Below, in pieces: positions 21,333 to 35,348 of a stretch of DNA of 64,000 bases. Location: contig JAYKNF010000044.1 of the NCBI GenBank assembly GCA_036172665.1, positions 62,001 through 126,000 on the forward strand. Direction: 5' to 3'. This DNA comes from Prosopocoilus inquinatus (lineage: Eukaryota > Arthropoda > Insecta > Coleoptera > Lucanidae). The first letter of the stretch is position 1. The number at the start of each line of letters is the position of its first letter. Below the pieces are notes generated by a model. The model searched no databases and was not told the DNA's origin. It worked only from the letters and a program-made list of their open reading frames with translations. The translations under genes were made by a program, and so were the position numbers.

Positions 21333-24300
21333 CGTTGTTCCTGTGCTGTATCTAATCGATCCTTACTCATCTATCATGTTATTTGACGTTTCGATGGACT
21401 CCAGTAACTCTGATGTGAGATACAAAGTTTTTGGACGCAGCAGAAGCTGGAAATAGTTTTAAACGAAACAATACGCATTAGCGTTGTTCCTGTGATGTAT
21501 CTAATCGATCCTTACTCATCTATCATGTTATTTGGCGTTTCGATGGACTCCAGTAACTTTGATGTGAGATACGAAGTTCTCGGACGCAGCTGAAGCTAGA
21601 AATAGTTTTAAACGAAACAACACGTAGTAGCGTTGTTCCTGTGTAGTATCTAATCGATCCTTACTCATCTATCATGTTATTTGACGTTTCGATGGACTCC
21701 AGTAACTCTGATGTGAGATACAAAGTTTTTGGACGCAGCAGAAGCTGGAAATAGTTTAGAACGAAACAACACGTATTAGCGTTGTTCCTGTGATGTATCT
21801 AATCGATCCTTACTTAGCTACTATGTTATTTGACGTTTCGATGGACTCCAATAACTCTAATGTGAGATACGAAATTTTCGGACGCAGCAGCAGCTGGAAA
21901 TAGTTTTAAACGAGACAATACATATTAGCGTTGTTCCTGTGCTGTATCTAATCGATCCTTACTCATCTATCATGTTATTTGACGTTTCGATGGACTCCAG
22001 TAACTCTGATGTGAGATACAAAGTTTTTGGACGCAGCAGAAGCTGGAAATAGTTTTAAACTAAACAACACGCATTAGCGTTGTTCCTGTGATGTATCTAA
22101 TCGATCCTTACTCATCTATCATGTTATTTGGCGTTTCGATGGACTCCAGTAACTTAGATGTGAGATACGATGTTCTCGGACGCAGCTGAAGCTAGAAATA
22201 GTTTTAAACGAAACAACACGCATTAGCGTTGTTCCTGTGTAGTATCTAATCGATCCTTACTCATCTATCATGTTATTTGACGATTCGATGGACTCCAGTA
22301 TCTCTGATGTGAGATACAAAGTTTTTGGACGCAGCAGAAGCTGGAAATAGTTTTAAACGAAACAACACGTATTAGCGTTGTTCCTGTGATGTATCTAATC
22401 GATCCTTACTCATCTATCATGTTATTTGACGTTTCGATGGACTCCAGTATCTCTGATGTGAGATACAAAGTTTTTGGACGCAGCAGAAGCTGGAAATAGT
22501 TTTAAACGAAACAACACGTATTAGCGTTGTTCCTGTGATGTATCTAATCGATCCTTACTCATCAATCATGTTATTTGACGTTTCGATGGACTCCAGTAAC
22601 TCTAATGTGAGAAACGAAATTTTCGGACGCAGCAGAAGCTGGAAATAGTTTTAAACGAAACAACACGCATTAGCGTTGTTCCTGTGATGTATCTAATCGA
22701 TCCTTACTTATCTATCATGTTATTTGACGTTTGGATGGACTCCAGTAACCCTGACGTGAGATACGAAGTTCTAGGACGCAGCAGAAGCTGGAAATAGTTT
22801 TAAACGAAACAACACGCATTAGCGTTGTTCCTGTGATGTATCTAATCGATCCTTACTCATCTATCATGTTATTTGGCGTTTCGATGGACTCCAGTAACTT
22901 AGATGTGAGATACGAAGTTCTCGGACGCAGCTGAAGCTAGAAATAGTTTTAAACGAAACAACACGCATTAGCGTTGTTCCTGTGATGTATCTAACCGATC
23001 CTTACTCATCTATCATGTTATTTGACGTTCGGACGGACTCCAGTAACTCTGATGAGAGATACAAAGTTCTCGGACGCAGTAGAAACTGGAAATAGTTTTG
23101 AACGAAGCAACACGTATTAGCGTTGTTCCTGTGATGTATCTAATCGATCCTTACTTATCTACTATGTTATTTGACGTTTCGATGGACTCCAGTAACTCTA
23201 AAGTGAGATACGAAATTCTCGGACGCAGCAGCAGCTGGAAATAGTTTCAAACGAAACAACACATATTAGCGTTGTTCCTGTGATGTATCTAACCGATCCT
23301 TACTCATCTATCATGTTATTTGACGTTCGGACGGACTCCAGTAACTCTGATGAGAGATACAAAGTTCTCGGACGCAGTAGAAACTGGAAATAGTTTTGAA
23401 CGAAGCAACACGTATTAGCGTTGTTCCTGTGATGTATCTAATCGATCCTTACTCATATATCATGTTATTTGGCGTTTCGATGGACTCCAGTAGCTCTGAT
23501 GTGAGATACGACGTTTTCGGACGCAGCAGAAGCTGGAAATAATTTTAAACGAAACAATACGCATTAGCGTTGTTCCTGTGATGTATCTAATCGATCCTTA
23601 CTCATCTATCATGTTATTTGGCGTTTCGATGGACTCCAGTAACTTTGATGTGAGATACGAAGTTCTCGGACGCAGCTGAAGCTAGAAATAGTTTTAAACG
23701 AAACAACACGTAGTAGCGTTGTTCCTGTGATGTATCTAATCGATCCTTACTCATCTATCATGTTATTTGACGTTTGGATGGACTCCAGTATCTCTGATGA
23801 GAGATACAAAGATTTCGGACGCAGCAGAAGCTGGAAATAGTTTTGAAAGAAACAACACCTATTAGCGTTGTTCCTGTGATGTATCTAAACGATCCTTACT
23901 TATCTAACATGTTATTTGACGTTTGGATGGACACCAGTGAGTCTGATGTGAGATACAAAGTTTTGGGACGCAGCAGGAGCTGGAAATAGTTTTAAACGAA
24001 ACAACACGTATTAGCGTTGTTCCTGTGCTGTATCTAATCGATCCTTACTCATCTATCATGTTATTTGACGTTTGGATGGACTCCAGTAACCCTGACGTGA
24101 GATACGAAGTTCTCGGACGCAGCAGAAGCTGGAAATAGTTTTAAACGAAACAACACGTATTAGCGTTGTTTCTGTGATGTATCTAATCGATCCTTACTCA
24201 TCTATCATGTTATTTGACGTTTGGATGGACTCCAGTAACTCTGATGTGAGATACAAAGTTTTTGGACGCAGCAGAAGCTGGAAATAGTTTAGAACGAAAC

Positions 24301-25481
24301 AACACGTATTAGCGTTGTTCCTGTGATGTATCTAATCGATCCTTACTTAGCTACTATGTTATTTGACGTTTCGATGGACTCCAGTAACTCTAATGTGAGA
24401 TACGAAATTTTCGGACGCAGCAGCAGCTGGAAATAGTTTTAAACGAGACAACACATATTAGCGTTGTTCCTGTGCTGTATCTAATCGATCCTTACTCATC
24501 TATCATGTTATTTGACGTTTCGATGGACTCCAGTAACTCTGATGTGAGATACAAAGTTTTTGGACGCAGCAGAAGCTGGAAATAGTTTTAAACGAAACAA
24601 CACGCATTAGCGTTGTTCCTGTGATGTATCTAATCGATCCTTACTCATCTATCATGTTATTTGGCGTTTCGATGGACTCCAGTAACTTAGATGTGAGATA
24701 CGAAGTTCTCGGACGCAGCTGAAGCTAGAAATAGTTTTAAACGAAACAACACGCATTAGCGTTGTTCCTGTGTCGTATCTAATCGATCCTTACTTATCTA
24801 TCATGTTATTTGACGTTTGGATGGTCTCCAGTAACTCTGATGTGAGATACGACGTTTTCGGACGCAGCAGAAGCTGGAAATAGTTTTAAACGAAACAACA
24901 CGTATTATCGTTGTTCCTGTGATGTATCTAATCGATCCTTACTCATGTATCATGTTATTTGACGTTTGGGTGGACTCCAGTAACTCTGATGAGAGATACA
25001 AAGATTTCGGACGCAGCAGAAGCTGGAAATAGTTTTGAACGATACACCACCTATTAGCGTTGTTCCTGTGATGTATCTAAACGATCCTTACTTATCTAAC
25101 ATGTTATTTGACGTTTGGATGGACAGCAGTGAGTCTGATGTGAGATACAAAGTTTTGGGACGCAGCAGGAGCTGGAAATAGTTTTAAACGAAACAACACG
25201 TATTAGCGTTGTTCCTGTGCTGTATCTAATCGATCCTTACTTATCTATCATGTTATTTGACGTTTGGATGGACTCCAGTAACCCTGACGTGAAATACGAA
25301 GTTCTCGGACGCAGCAGATGCTGGAAATAGTTTTAAACGAAACAACACGCATTAGCGTTGTTCATGTGATGTATCTAATCAATCCTTACTTATCTATCAT
25401 GTTATTTGACGTTTGGATGGACTCCAGTAACCCTGACGTGAGATACGAAGTTCTCGGACGCAGCAGAAGCTGGAAATAGTC

Positions 25482-28400
25482 TTAAACGAAACAACACGTA
25501 TTAGCGTTGTTCCTGTGATGTATCTAATCGATCCTTACTCATCTATCATGTTATTTGACGTTTGGATGGACTCCAGTAACTAGGATGAGAGATACAAAGA
25601 TTTCGGACGCAGCAGAAGCTGGAAATAGTTTTGAACGAAACAACACCTATTAGCGTTGTTCCTGTGATGTATCTAAACGGTCCTTACTTATCTAACATGT
25701 TATTTAACGTTTGGATGTACTCCAGTAAGTCTGATGTGAGATACAAAGTTTTTGGACGCAGCAGGAGCTGGAAATAGTTTTAAACGAAACAACACGTATT
25801 AGCGTTGTTCCTGTGCCGTATCTAATCGATCCTTACTTATCTATCATGTTATTTGACGTTTGGATGGACTCCAGTAACTCTGATGTGAGATACGACGTTT
25901 TCGGACGCAGCAGAAGCTGGAAATAGTTTTAAACGAAACAACACGTATTATCGTTGTTCCTGTGATGTATCTAATCGATCCTTACTCATGTATCATGTTA
26001 TTTGACGTTTGGGTGGACTCCAGTAACTCTGATGAGAGATACAAAGATTTCGGACGCAGCAGAAGCTGGAAATAGTTTTGAACGATACACCACCTATTAG
26101 CGTTGTTCCTGTGATGTATCTAAACGATCCTTACTTATCTAACATGTTATTTGACGTTTGGATGGACACCAGTGAGTCTGATGTGAGATACAAAGTTTTG
26201 GGACGCAGCAGGAGCTGGAAATAGTTTTAAACGAAACAACACGTATTAGCGTTGTTTCTGTGATGTATCTAATCGATCCTTACTCATCTATCATGTTATT
26301 TGACGTTTGGATGGACTCCAGTAACCCTGACGTGAGATACGAAGTTCTCGGACGCAGCAGAAGCTGGAAATAGTTTTAAACGAAACAACACGTATTAGCG
26401 TTGTTTCTGTGATGTATCTAATCGATCCTTACTCATCTATCATGTTATTTGACGTTTGGATGGACTCCAGTAACTCTGATGTGAGATACAAAGTTTTTGG
26501 ACGCAGCAGAAGCTGGAAATAGTTTAGAACGAAACAACACGTATTAGCGTTGTTCCTGTGATGTATCTAATCGATCCTTACTTAGCTACTATGTTATTTG
26601 ACGTTTCGATGGACTCCAGTAACTCTAATGTGAGATACGAAATTTTCGGACGCAGCAGCAGCTGGAAATAGTTTTAAACGAGACAACACATATTAGCGTT
26701 GTTCCTGTGCTGTATCTAATCGATCCTTACTCATCTATCATGTTATTTGACGTTTCGATGGACTCCAGTAACTCTGATGTGAGATACAAAGTTTTTGGAC
26801 GCAGCAGAAGCTGGAAATAGTTTTAAACGAAACAATACGCATTAGCGTTGTTCCTGTGATGTATCTAATCGATCCTTACTCATCTATCATGTTATTTGGC
26901 GTTTCGATGGACTCCAGTAACTTTGATGTGAGATACGAAGTTCTCGGACGCAGCTGAAGCTAGAAATAGTTTTAAACGAAACAACACGTAGTAGCGTTGT
27001 TCCTGTGTAGTATCTAATCGATCCTTACTCATCTATCATGTTATTTGACGTTTCGATGGACTCCAGTAACTCTGATGTGAGATACAAAGTTTTTGGACGC
27101 AGCAGAAGCTGGAAATAGTTTAGAACGAAACAACACGTATTAGCGTTGTTCCTGTGATGTATCTAATCGATCCTTACTTAGCTACTATGTTATTTGACGT
27201 TTCGATGGACTCCAATAACTCTAATGTGAGATACGAAATTTTCGGACGCAGCAGCAGCTGGAAATAGTTTTAAACGAGACAATACATATTAGCGTTGTTC
27301 CTGTGCTGTATCTAATCGATCCTTACTCATCTATCATGTTATTTGACGTTTCGATGGACTCCAGTAACTCTGATGTGAGATACAAAGTTTTTGGACGCAG
27401 CAGAAGCTGGAAATAGTTTTAAACTAAACAACACGCATTAGCGTTGTTCCTGTGATGTATCTAATCGATCCTTACTCATCTATCATGTTATTTGGCGTTT
27501 CGATGGACTCCAGTAACTTAGATGTGAGATACGATGTTCTCGGACGCAGCTGAAGCTAGAAATAGTTTTAAACGAAACAACACGCATTAGCGTTGTTCCT
27601 GTGTAGTATCTAATCGATCCTTACTCATCTATCATGTTATTTGACGATTCGATGGACTCCAGTATCTCTGATGTGAGATACAAAGTTTTTGGACGCAGCA
27701 GAAGCTGGAAATAGTTTTAAACGAAACAACACGTATTAGCGTTGTTCCTGTGATGTATCTAATCGATCCTTACTCATCTATCATGTTATTTGACGTTTCG
27801 ATGGACTCCAGTATCTCTGATGTGAGATACAAAGTTTTTGGACGCAGCAGAAGCTGGAAATAGTTTTAAACGAAACAACACGTATTAGCGTTGTTCCTGT
27901 GATGTATCTAATCGATCCTTACTCATCAATCATGTTATTTGACGTTTCGATGGACTCCAGTAACTCTAATGTGAGAAACGAAATTTTCGGACGCAGCAGA
28001 AGCTGGAAATAGTTTTAAACGAAACAACACGCATTAGCGTTGTTCCTGTGATGTATCTAATCGATCCTTACTTATCTATCATGTTATTTGACGTTTGGAT
28101 GGACTCCAGTAACCCTGACGTGAGATACGAAGTTCTAGGACGCAGCAGAAGCTGGAAATAGTTTTAAACGAAACAACACGCATTAGCGTTGTTCCTGTGA
28201 TGTATCTAATCGATCCTTACTCATCTATCATGTTATTTGGCGTTTCGATGGACTCCAGTAACTTAGATGTGAGATACGAAGTTCTCGGACGCAGCTGAAG
28301 CTAGAAATAGTTTTAAACGAAACAACACGCATTAGCGTTGTTCCTGTGATGTATCTAACCGATCCTTACTCATCTATCATGTTATTTGACGTTCGGACGG

Positions 28401-30845
28401 ACTCCAGTAACTCTGATGAGAGATACAAAGTTCTCGGACGCAGTAGAAACTGGAAATAGTTTTGAACGAAGCAACACGTATTAGCGTTGTTCCTGTGATG
28501 TATCTAATCGATCCTTACTTATCTACTATGTTATTTGACGTTTCGATGGACTCCAGTAACTCTAAAGTGAGATACGAAATTCTCGGACGCAGCAGCAGCT
28601 GGAAATAGTTTCAAACGAAACAACACATATTAGCGTTGTTCCTGTGATGTATCTAACCGATCCTTACTCATCTATCATGTTATTTGACGTTCGGACGGAC
28701 TCCAGTAACTCTGATGAGAGATACAAAGTTCTCGGACGCAGTAGAAACTGGAAATAGTTTTGAACGAAGCAACACGTATTAGCGTTGTTCCTGTGATGTA
28801 TCTAATCGATCCTTACTCATATATCATGTTATTTGGCGTTTCGATGGACTCCAGTAGCTCTGATGTGAGATACGACGTTTTCGGACGCAGCAGAAGCTGG
28901 AAATAATTTTAAACGAAACAATACGCATTAGCGTTGTTCCTGTGATGTATCTAATCGATCCTTACTCATCTATCATGTTATTTGGCGTTTCGATGGACTC
29001 CAGTAACTTTGATGTGAGATACGAAGTTCTCGGACGCAGCTGAAGCTAGAAATAGTTTTAAACGAAACAACACGTAGTAGCGTTGTTCCTGTGATGTATC
29101 TAATCGATCCTTACTCATCTATCATGTTATTTGACGTTTGGATGGACTCCAGTATCTCTGATGAGAGATACAAAGATTTCGGACGCAGCAGAAGCTGGAA
29201 ATAGTTTTGAAAGAAACAACACCTATTAGCGTTGTTCCTGTGATGTATCTAAACGATCCTTACTTATCTAACATGTTATTTGACGTTTGGATGGACACCA
29301 GTGAGTCTGATGTGAGATACAAAGTTTTGGGACGCAGCAGGAGCTGGAAATAGTTTTAAACGAAACAACACGTATTAGCGTTGTTCCTGTGCTGTATCTA
29401 ATCGATCCTTACTCATCTATCATGTTATTTGACGTTTGGATGGACTCCAGTAACCCTGACGTGAGATACGAAGTTCTCGGACGCAGCAGAAGCTGGAAAT
29501 AGTTTTAAACGAAACAACACGTATTAGCGTTGTTTCTGTGATGTATCTAATCGATCCTTACTCATCTATCATGTTATTTGACGTTTGGATGGACTCCAGT
29601 AACTCTGATGTGAGATACAAAGTTTTTGGACGCAGCAGAAGCTGGAAATAGTTTAGAACGAAACAACACGTATTAGCGTTGTTCCTGTGATGTATCTAAT
29701 CGATCCTTACTTAGCTACTATGTTATTTGACGTTTCGATGGACTCCAGTAACTCTAATGTGAGATACGAAATTTTCGGACGCAGCAGCAGCTGGAAATAG
29801 TTTTAAACGAGACAACACATATTAGCGTTGTTCCTGTGCTGTATCTAATCGATCCTTACTCATCTATCATGTTATTTGACGTTTCGATGGACTCCAGTAA
29901 CTCTGATGTGAGATACAAAGTTTTTGGACGCAGCAGAAGCTGGAAATAGTTTTAAACGAAACAACACGCATTAGCGTTGTTCCTGTGATGTATCTAATCG
30001 ATCCTTACTCATCTATCATGTTATTTGGCGTTTCGATGGACTCCAGTAACTTAGATGTGAGATACGAAGTTCTCGGACGCAGCTGAAGCTAGAAATAGTT
30101 TTAAACGAAACAACACGCATTAGCGTTGTTCCTGTGTCGTATCTAATCGATCCTTACTTATCTATCATGTTATTTGACGTTTGGATGGTCTCCAGTAACT
30201 CTGATGTGAGATACGACGTTTTCGGACGCAGCAGAAGCTGGAAATAGTTTTAAACGAAACAACACGTATTATCGTTGTTCCTGTGATGTATCTAATCGAT
30301 CCTTACTCATGTATCATGTTATTTGACGTTTGGGTGGACTCCAGTAACTCTGATGAGAGATACAAAGATTTCGGACGCAGCAGAAGCTGGAAATAGTTTT
30401 GAACGATACACCACCTATTAGCGTTGTTCCTGTGATGTATCTAAACGATCCTTACTTATCTAACATGTTATTTGACGTTTGGATGGACAGCAGTGAGTCT
30501 GATGTGAGATACAAAGTTTTGGGACGCAGCAGGAGCTGGAAATAGTTTTAAACGAAACAACACGTATTAGCGTTGTTCCTGTGCTGTATCTAATCGATCC
30601 TTACTTATCTATCATGTTATTTGACGTTTGGATGGACTCCAGTAACCCTGACGTGAAATACGAAGTTCTCGGACGCAGCAGATGCTGGAAATAGTTTTAA
30701 ACGAAACAACACGCATTAGCGTTGTTCATGTGATGTATCTAATCAATCCTTACTTATCTATCATGTTATTTGACGTTTGGATGGACTCCAGTAACCCTGA
30801 CGTGAGATACGAAGTTCTCGGACGCAGCAGAAGCTGGAAATAGTC
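25482..30845 (+). repeat. 36-mer HOR, second copy (empty site)
   Basis: This copy is exactly 5,364 bp (36 x 149) and has the same order of monomer types as the first copy. It ends with the same GGAAATAGTC variant (C at 25481 and 30845). Homology to the start of the unit continues to about 30930, where GATGAACTCC replaces GATGGACTCC. The retroelement site is intact at 26685-26696. Confidence 0.9.
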
Positions 30846-33800
30846 TTAAACGAAACAACACGTATTAGCGTTGTTCCTGTGATGTATCTAATCGATCCTT
30901 ACTCATCTATCATGTTATTTGACGTTTGGATGAACTCCAGTAACTCTGATGTGAGATACAAAGTTTTTGGACGCAGCAGAAGCTGGAAATAGTTTTGAAC
31001 GAAACAACACGCATTAGCGTTGTTCCTGTGATGTATCTAATCAATCCTTACTTATCTATCATGTTATTTGACGTTTGGATGGACTCCAGTAACCCTGACG
31101 TGAGATACGAAGTTCTCGGACGCAGCAGAAGCTGGAAATAGTTTTAAACGAAACAACACGTATTAGCGTTGTTTCTGTGATGTATCTAATCGATCCTTAC
31201 TCATCTATCATGTTATTTGACGTTTGGATGGACTCCAGTAACTCTGATGTGAGATACAAAGTTTTTGGACGCAGCAGAAGCTGGAAATAGTTTAGAACGA
31301 AACAACACGTATTAGCGTTGTTCCTGTGATGTATCTAATCGATCCTTACTTAGCTACTATGTTATTTGACGTTTCGATGGACTCCAATAACTCTAATGTG
31401 AGATACGAAATTTTCGGACGCAGCAGCAGCTGGAAATAGTTTTAAACGAGACAATACATATTAGCGTTGTTCCTGTGCTGTATCTAATCGATCCTTACTC
31501 ATCTATCATGTTATTTGACGTTTCGATGGACTCCAGTAACTCTGATGTGAGATACAAAGTTTTTGGACGCAGCAGAAGCTGGAAATAGTTTTAAACTAAA
31601 CAACACGCATTAGCGTTGTTCCTGTGATGTATCTAATCGATCCTTACTCATTTATCATGTTATTTGGCGTTTCGATGGACTCCAGTAACTTAGATGTGAG
31701 ATACGAAGTTCTCGGACGCAGCTGAAGCTAGAAATAGTTTTAAACGAAACAACACGTATTAGCGTTGTTCCTGTGTAGTATCTAATCGATCCTTACTCAT
31801 CTATCATGTTATTTGACGTTTCGATGGACTCCAGTATCTCTGATGTGAGATACAAAGTTTTTGGACGCAGCAGAAGCTGGAAATAGTTTTAAACGAAACA
31901 ACACGTATTAGCGTTGTTCCTGTGATGTATCTAATCGATCCTTACTCATCTATCATGTTATTTGACGTTTCGATGGACTCCAGTAACTCTAATGTGAGAA
32001 ACGAAATTTTCGGACGCAGCAGAAGCTGGAAATAGTTTTAAACGAAACAACACGCATTAGCGTTGTTCCTGTGATGTATCTAATCGATCCTTACTTATCT
32101 ATCATGTTATTTGACGTTTGGATGGACTCCAGTAACCCTGACGTGAGATACGAAGTTCTAGGACGCAGCAAAAGCTGGAAATAGTTTTAAACGAAACAAC
32201 ACGCATTAGCGTTGTTCCTGTGATGTATCTAATCGATCCTTACTCATCTATCATGTTATTTGGCGTTTCGATGGACTCCAGTAACTTAGATGTGAGATAC
32301 GAAGTTCTCGGACGCAGCTGAAGCTAGAAATAGTTTTAAACGAAACAACACGCATTAGCGTTGTTCCTGTGATGTATCTAACCGATCCTTACTCATCTAT
32401 CATGTTATTTGACGTTCGGACGGACTCCAGTAACTCTGATGAGAGATACAAAGTTCTCGGACGCAGTAGAAACTGGAAATAGTTTTGAACGAAGCAACAC
32501 GTATTAGCGTTGTTCCTGTGATGTATCTAATCGATCCTTACTTATCTACTATGTTATTTGACGTTTCGATGGACTCCAGTAACTCTAAAGTGAGATACGA
32601 AATTCTCGGACGCAGCAGCAGCTGGAAATAGTTTCAAACGAAACAACACATATTAGCGTTGTTCCTGTGATGTATCTAACCGATCCTTACTCATCTATCA
32701 TGTTATTTGACGTTCGGACGGACTCCAGTAACTCTGATGAGAGATACAAAGTTCTCGGACGCAGTAGAAACTGGAAATAGTTTTGAACGAAGCAACACGT
32801 ATTAGCGTTGTTCCTGTGATGTATCTAATCGATCCTTACTCATATATCATGTTATTTGGCGTTTCGATGGACTCCAGTAGCTCTGATGTGAGATACGACG
32901 TTTTCGGACGCAGCAGAAGCTGGAAATAATTTTAAACGAAACAATACGCATTAGCGTTGTTCCTGTGATGTATCTAATCGATCCTTACTCATCTATCATG
33001 TTATTTGGCGTTTCGATGGACTCCAGTAACTTAGATGTGAGATACGAAGTTCTCGGACGCAGCTGAAGCTAGAAATAGTTTTAAACGAAACAACACGCAT
33101 TAGCGTTGTTCCTGTGTAGTATCTAATCGATCCTTACTCATCTATCATGTTATTTGACGTTTCGATGGACTCCAGTAACTCTGATGTGAGATACAAAGTT
33201 TTTGGACGCAGCAGAAGCTGGAAATAGTTTTAAACGAAACAACACGTATTAGCGTTGTTCCTGTGATGTATCTAATCGATCCTTACTCATCTATCATGTT
33301 ATTTGACGTTTCGATGGACTCCAGTAACTCTAATGTGAGAAACGAAATTTTCGGACGCAGCAGAAGCTGGAAATAGTTTTAAACGAAACAACACGCATTA
33401 GCGTTGTTCCTGAGATGTATCTAATCGATCCTTACTTATCTATCATGTTATTTGACGTTTGGATGGACTCCAGTAACCCTGACGTGAGATACGAAGTTCT
33501 AGGACGCAGCAGAAGCTGGAAATAGTTTTAAACGAAACAACACGCATTAGCGTTGTTCCTGTGATGTATCTAATCGATCCTTACTCATATATCATGTTAT
33601 TTGGCGTTTCGATGGACTCCAGTAGCTCTGATGTGAGATACGACGTTTCCGGACGCAGCAGAAGCTGGAAATAGTTTTAAACGAAACAACACGTATTAGC
33701 GTTGTTCCTGTGATGTATCTAATCGATCCTTACTTAGCTACTATGTTATTTGACGTTTCGATGGACTCCAGTAACTCTAATGTGAGATACGAAATTTTCG

Positions 33801-34196
33801 GACGCAGCAGCAGCTGGAAATAGTTTTAAACGAGACAACACATATTAGTGTTGTTCCTGTGCTGTATCTAATCGATCCTTACTCATATATCATGTTATTT
33901 GGCGTTTCGATGGAATCCAGTAACTTTGATGTGAGATACGAAGTTCTCGGACGCAGCTGAAGCTAGAAATAGTTTTAAACGAAACAACACGTAGTAGCGT
34001 TGTTCCTGTGATGTATCTAATCGATCCTTACTCATCTATCATGTTATTTGACGTTTGGATGGACTCCAGTAACTCTGATGAGAGATACAAAGATTTCGGA
34101 CGCAGCAGAAGCTGGAAATAGTTTTGAAAGAAACAACACCTATTAGCGTTGTTCCTGTGATGTATCTAAACGATCCTTACTTATCTAACATGTTAT
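29534..34196 (+). repeat. Long-range duplicated block, first copy
   Basis: About 31 monomers here recur at 55608-60270. The offset is 26,074 bp, equal to 175 x 149 less the 1-bp deletion at about 39345. Rare markers shared are GTGTCGTATC (30134 and 56208), GGTCTCCAG, GACAGCAG, TGTTCATGTG, CAGCAAAAGC and TGGAATCC (about 33914 and 59988). Single differences include CCTGAGATG at 33410 and TAGTGTTG at 33846, each ordinary in the other copy. Confidence 0.83.
30134..32110 (+). repeat. 35-monomer-offset HOR block, first copy
   Basis: About 13 monomers starting at GTGTCGTATC recur at 35349-37325, offset 5,215 bp (35 x 149). The copies share GGTCTCCAG, GACAGCAG, TGTTCATGTG, GATGAACTCC and the ACTCTAATGTGAGAAACG monomer. 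They separate where 32115 onward has a CCCTGAC monomer and the other copy repeats the GAGAAACG type. Confidence 0.8.
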
Positions 34197-35348
34197 TTAA
34201 CGTTTGGATGGACTCCAGTAACTCTGATGAGAAATACAAAGATTTCGGACGCAGCAGAAGCTGGAAATAGTTTTGAACGAAACACCACCTATTAGCGTTG
34301 TTCCTGTGATGTATCTAAACGATCCTTACTTATCTAACATGTTATTTGACGTTTGGATGGACTCCAGTAAGTCTGATGTGAGATACAAAGTTTTGGGACG
34401 CAGCAGGAGCTGGAAATAGTTTTAAACGAAACAACACGTATTAGCGTTGTTCCTGTGCTGTATCTAATCGATCCTTACTTATCTATCATGTTATTTGACG
34501 TTTGGGTGGACTCCAGTAACTCTGATGAGAGATACAAAGATTTCGGACGCAGCAGAAGCTGGAAATAGTTTTGAACGATACACCACCTATTAGCGTTGTT
34601 CCTGTGATGTATCTAAACGATCCTTACTTATCTAACATGTTATTTGACGTTTGGATGGACAGCAGTGAGTCTGATGTGAGATACAAAGTTTTGGGACGCA
34701 GCAGGAGCTGGAAATAGTTTTAAACGAAACAACACGTATTAGCGTTGTTCCTGTGCTGTATCTAATCGATCCTTACTTATCTATCATGTTATTTGACGTT
34801 TGGATGGACTCCAGTAACCCTGACGTGAAATACGAAGTTCTCGGACGCAGCAGCAGCTGGAAATAGTTTCAAACGAAACAACACATATTAGCGTTGTTCC
34901 TGTGATGTATCTAACCGATCCTTACTCATCTATCATGTTATTTGACGTTCGGACGGACTCCAGTAACTCTGATGAGAGATACAAAGTTCTCGGACGCAGT
35001 AGAAACTGGAAATAGTTTTGAACGAAGCAACACGTATTAGCGTTGTTCCTGTGATGTATCTAATCGATCCTTACTCATATATCATGTTATTTGGCGTTTC
35101 GATGGACTCCAGTAGCTCTGATGTGAGATACGACGTTTTCGGACGCAGCAGAAGCTGGAAATAATTTTAAACGAAACAATACGCATTAGCGTTGTTCCTG
35201 TGATGTATCTAATCGATCCTTACTCATCTATCATGTTATTTGGCGTTTCGATGGACTCCAGTAACTTAGATGTGAGATACGAAGTTCTCGGACGCAGCTG
35301 AAGCTAGAAATAGTTTTAAACGAAACAACACGCATTAGCGTTGTTCCT

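Larger units (their letters stand above)
18590..25481 (+). repeat. 36-mer HOR, first copy (contains the retroelement)
   Basis: This copy is 6,892 bp, which is 36 x 149 (5,364) plus 1,528 bp for the element and its extra target-site copy. Upstream of the insertion it aligns with 25482 onward at an offset of 6,892; downstream of it the offset is 5,364, for example TGACG at 21384 and 26748. The left edge is sharp: 18589 is T where the equivalent 25481 is C, and the preceding monomers are of different types. I saw no difference between the copies by eye other than the insertion. Confidence 0.9.
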
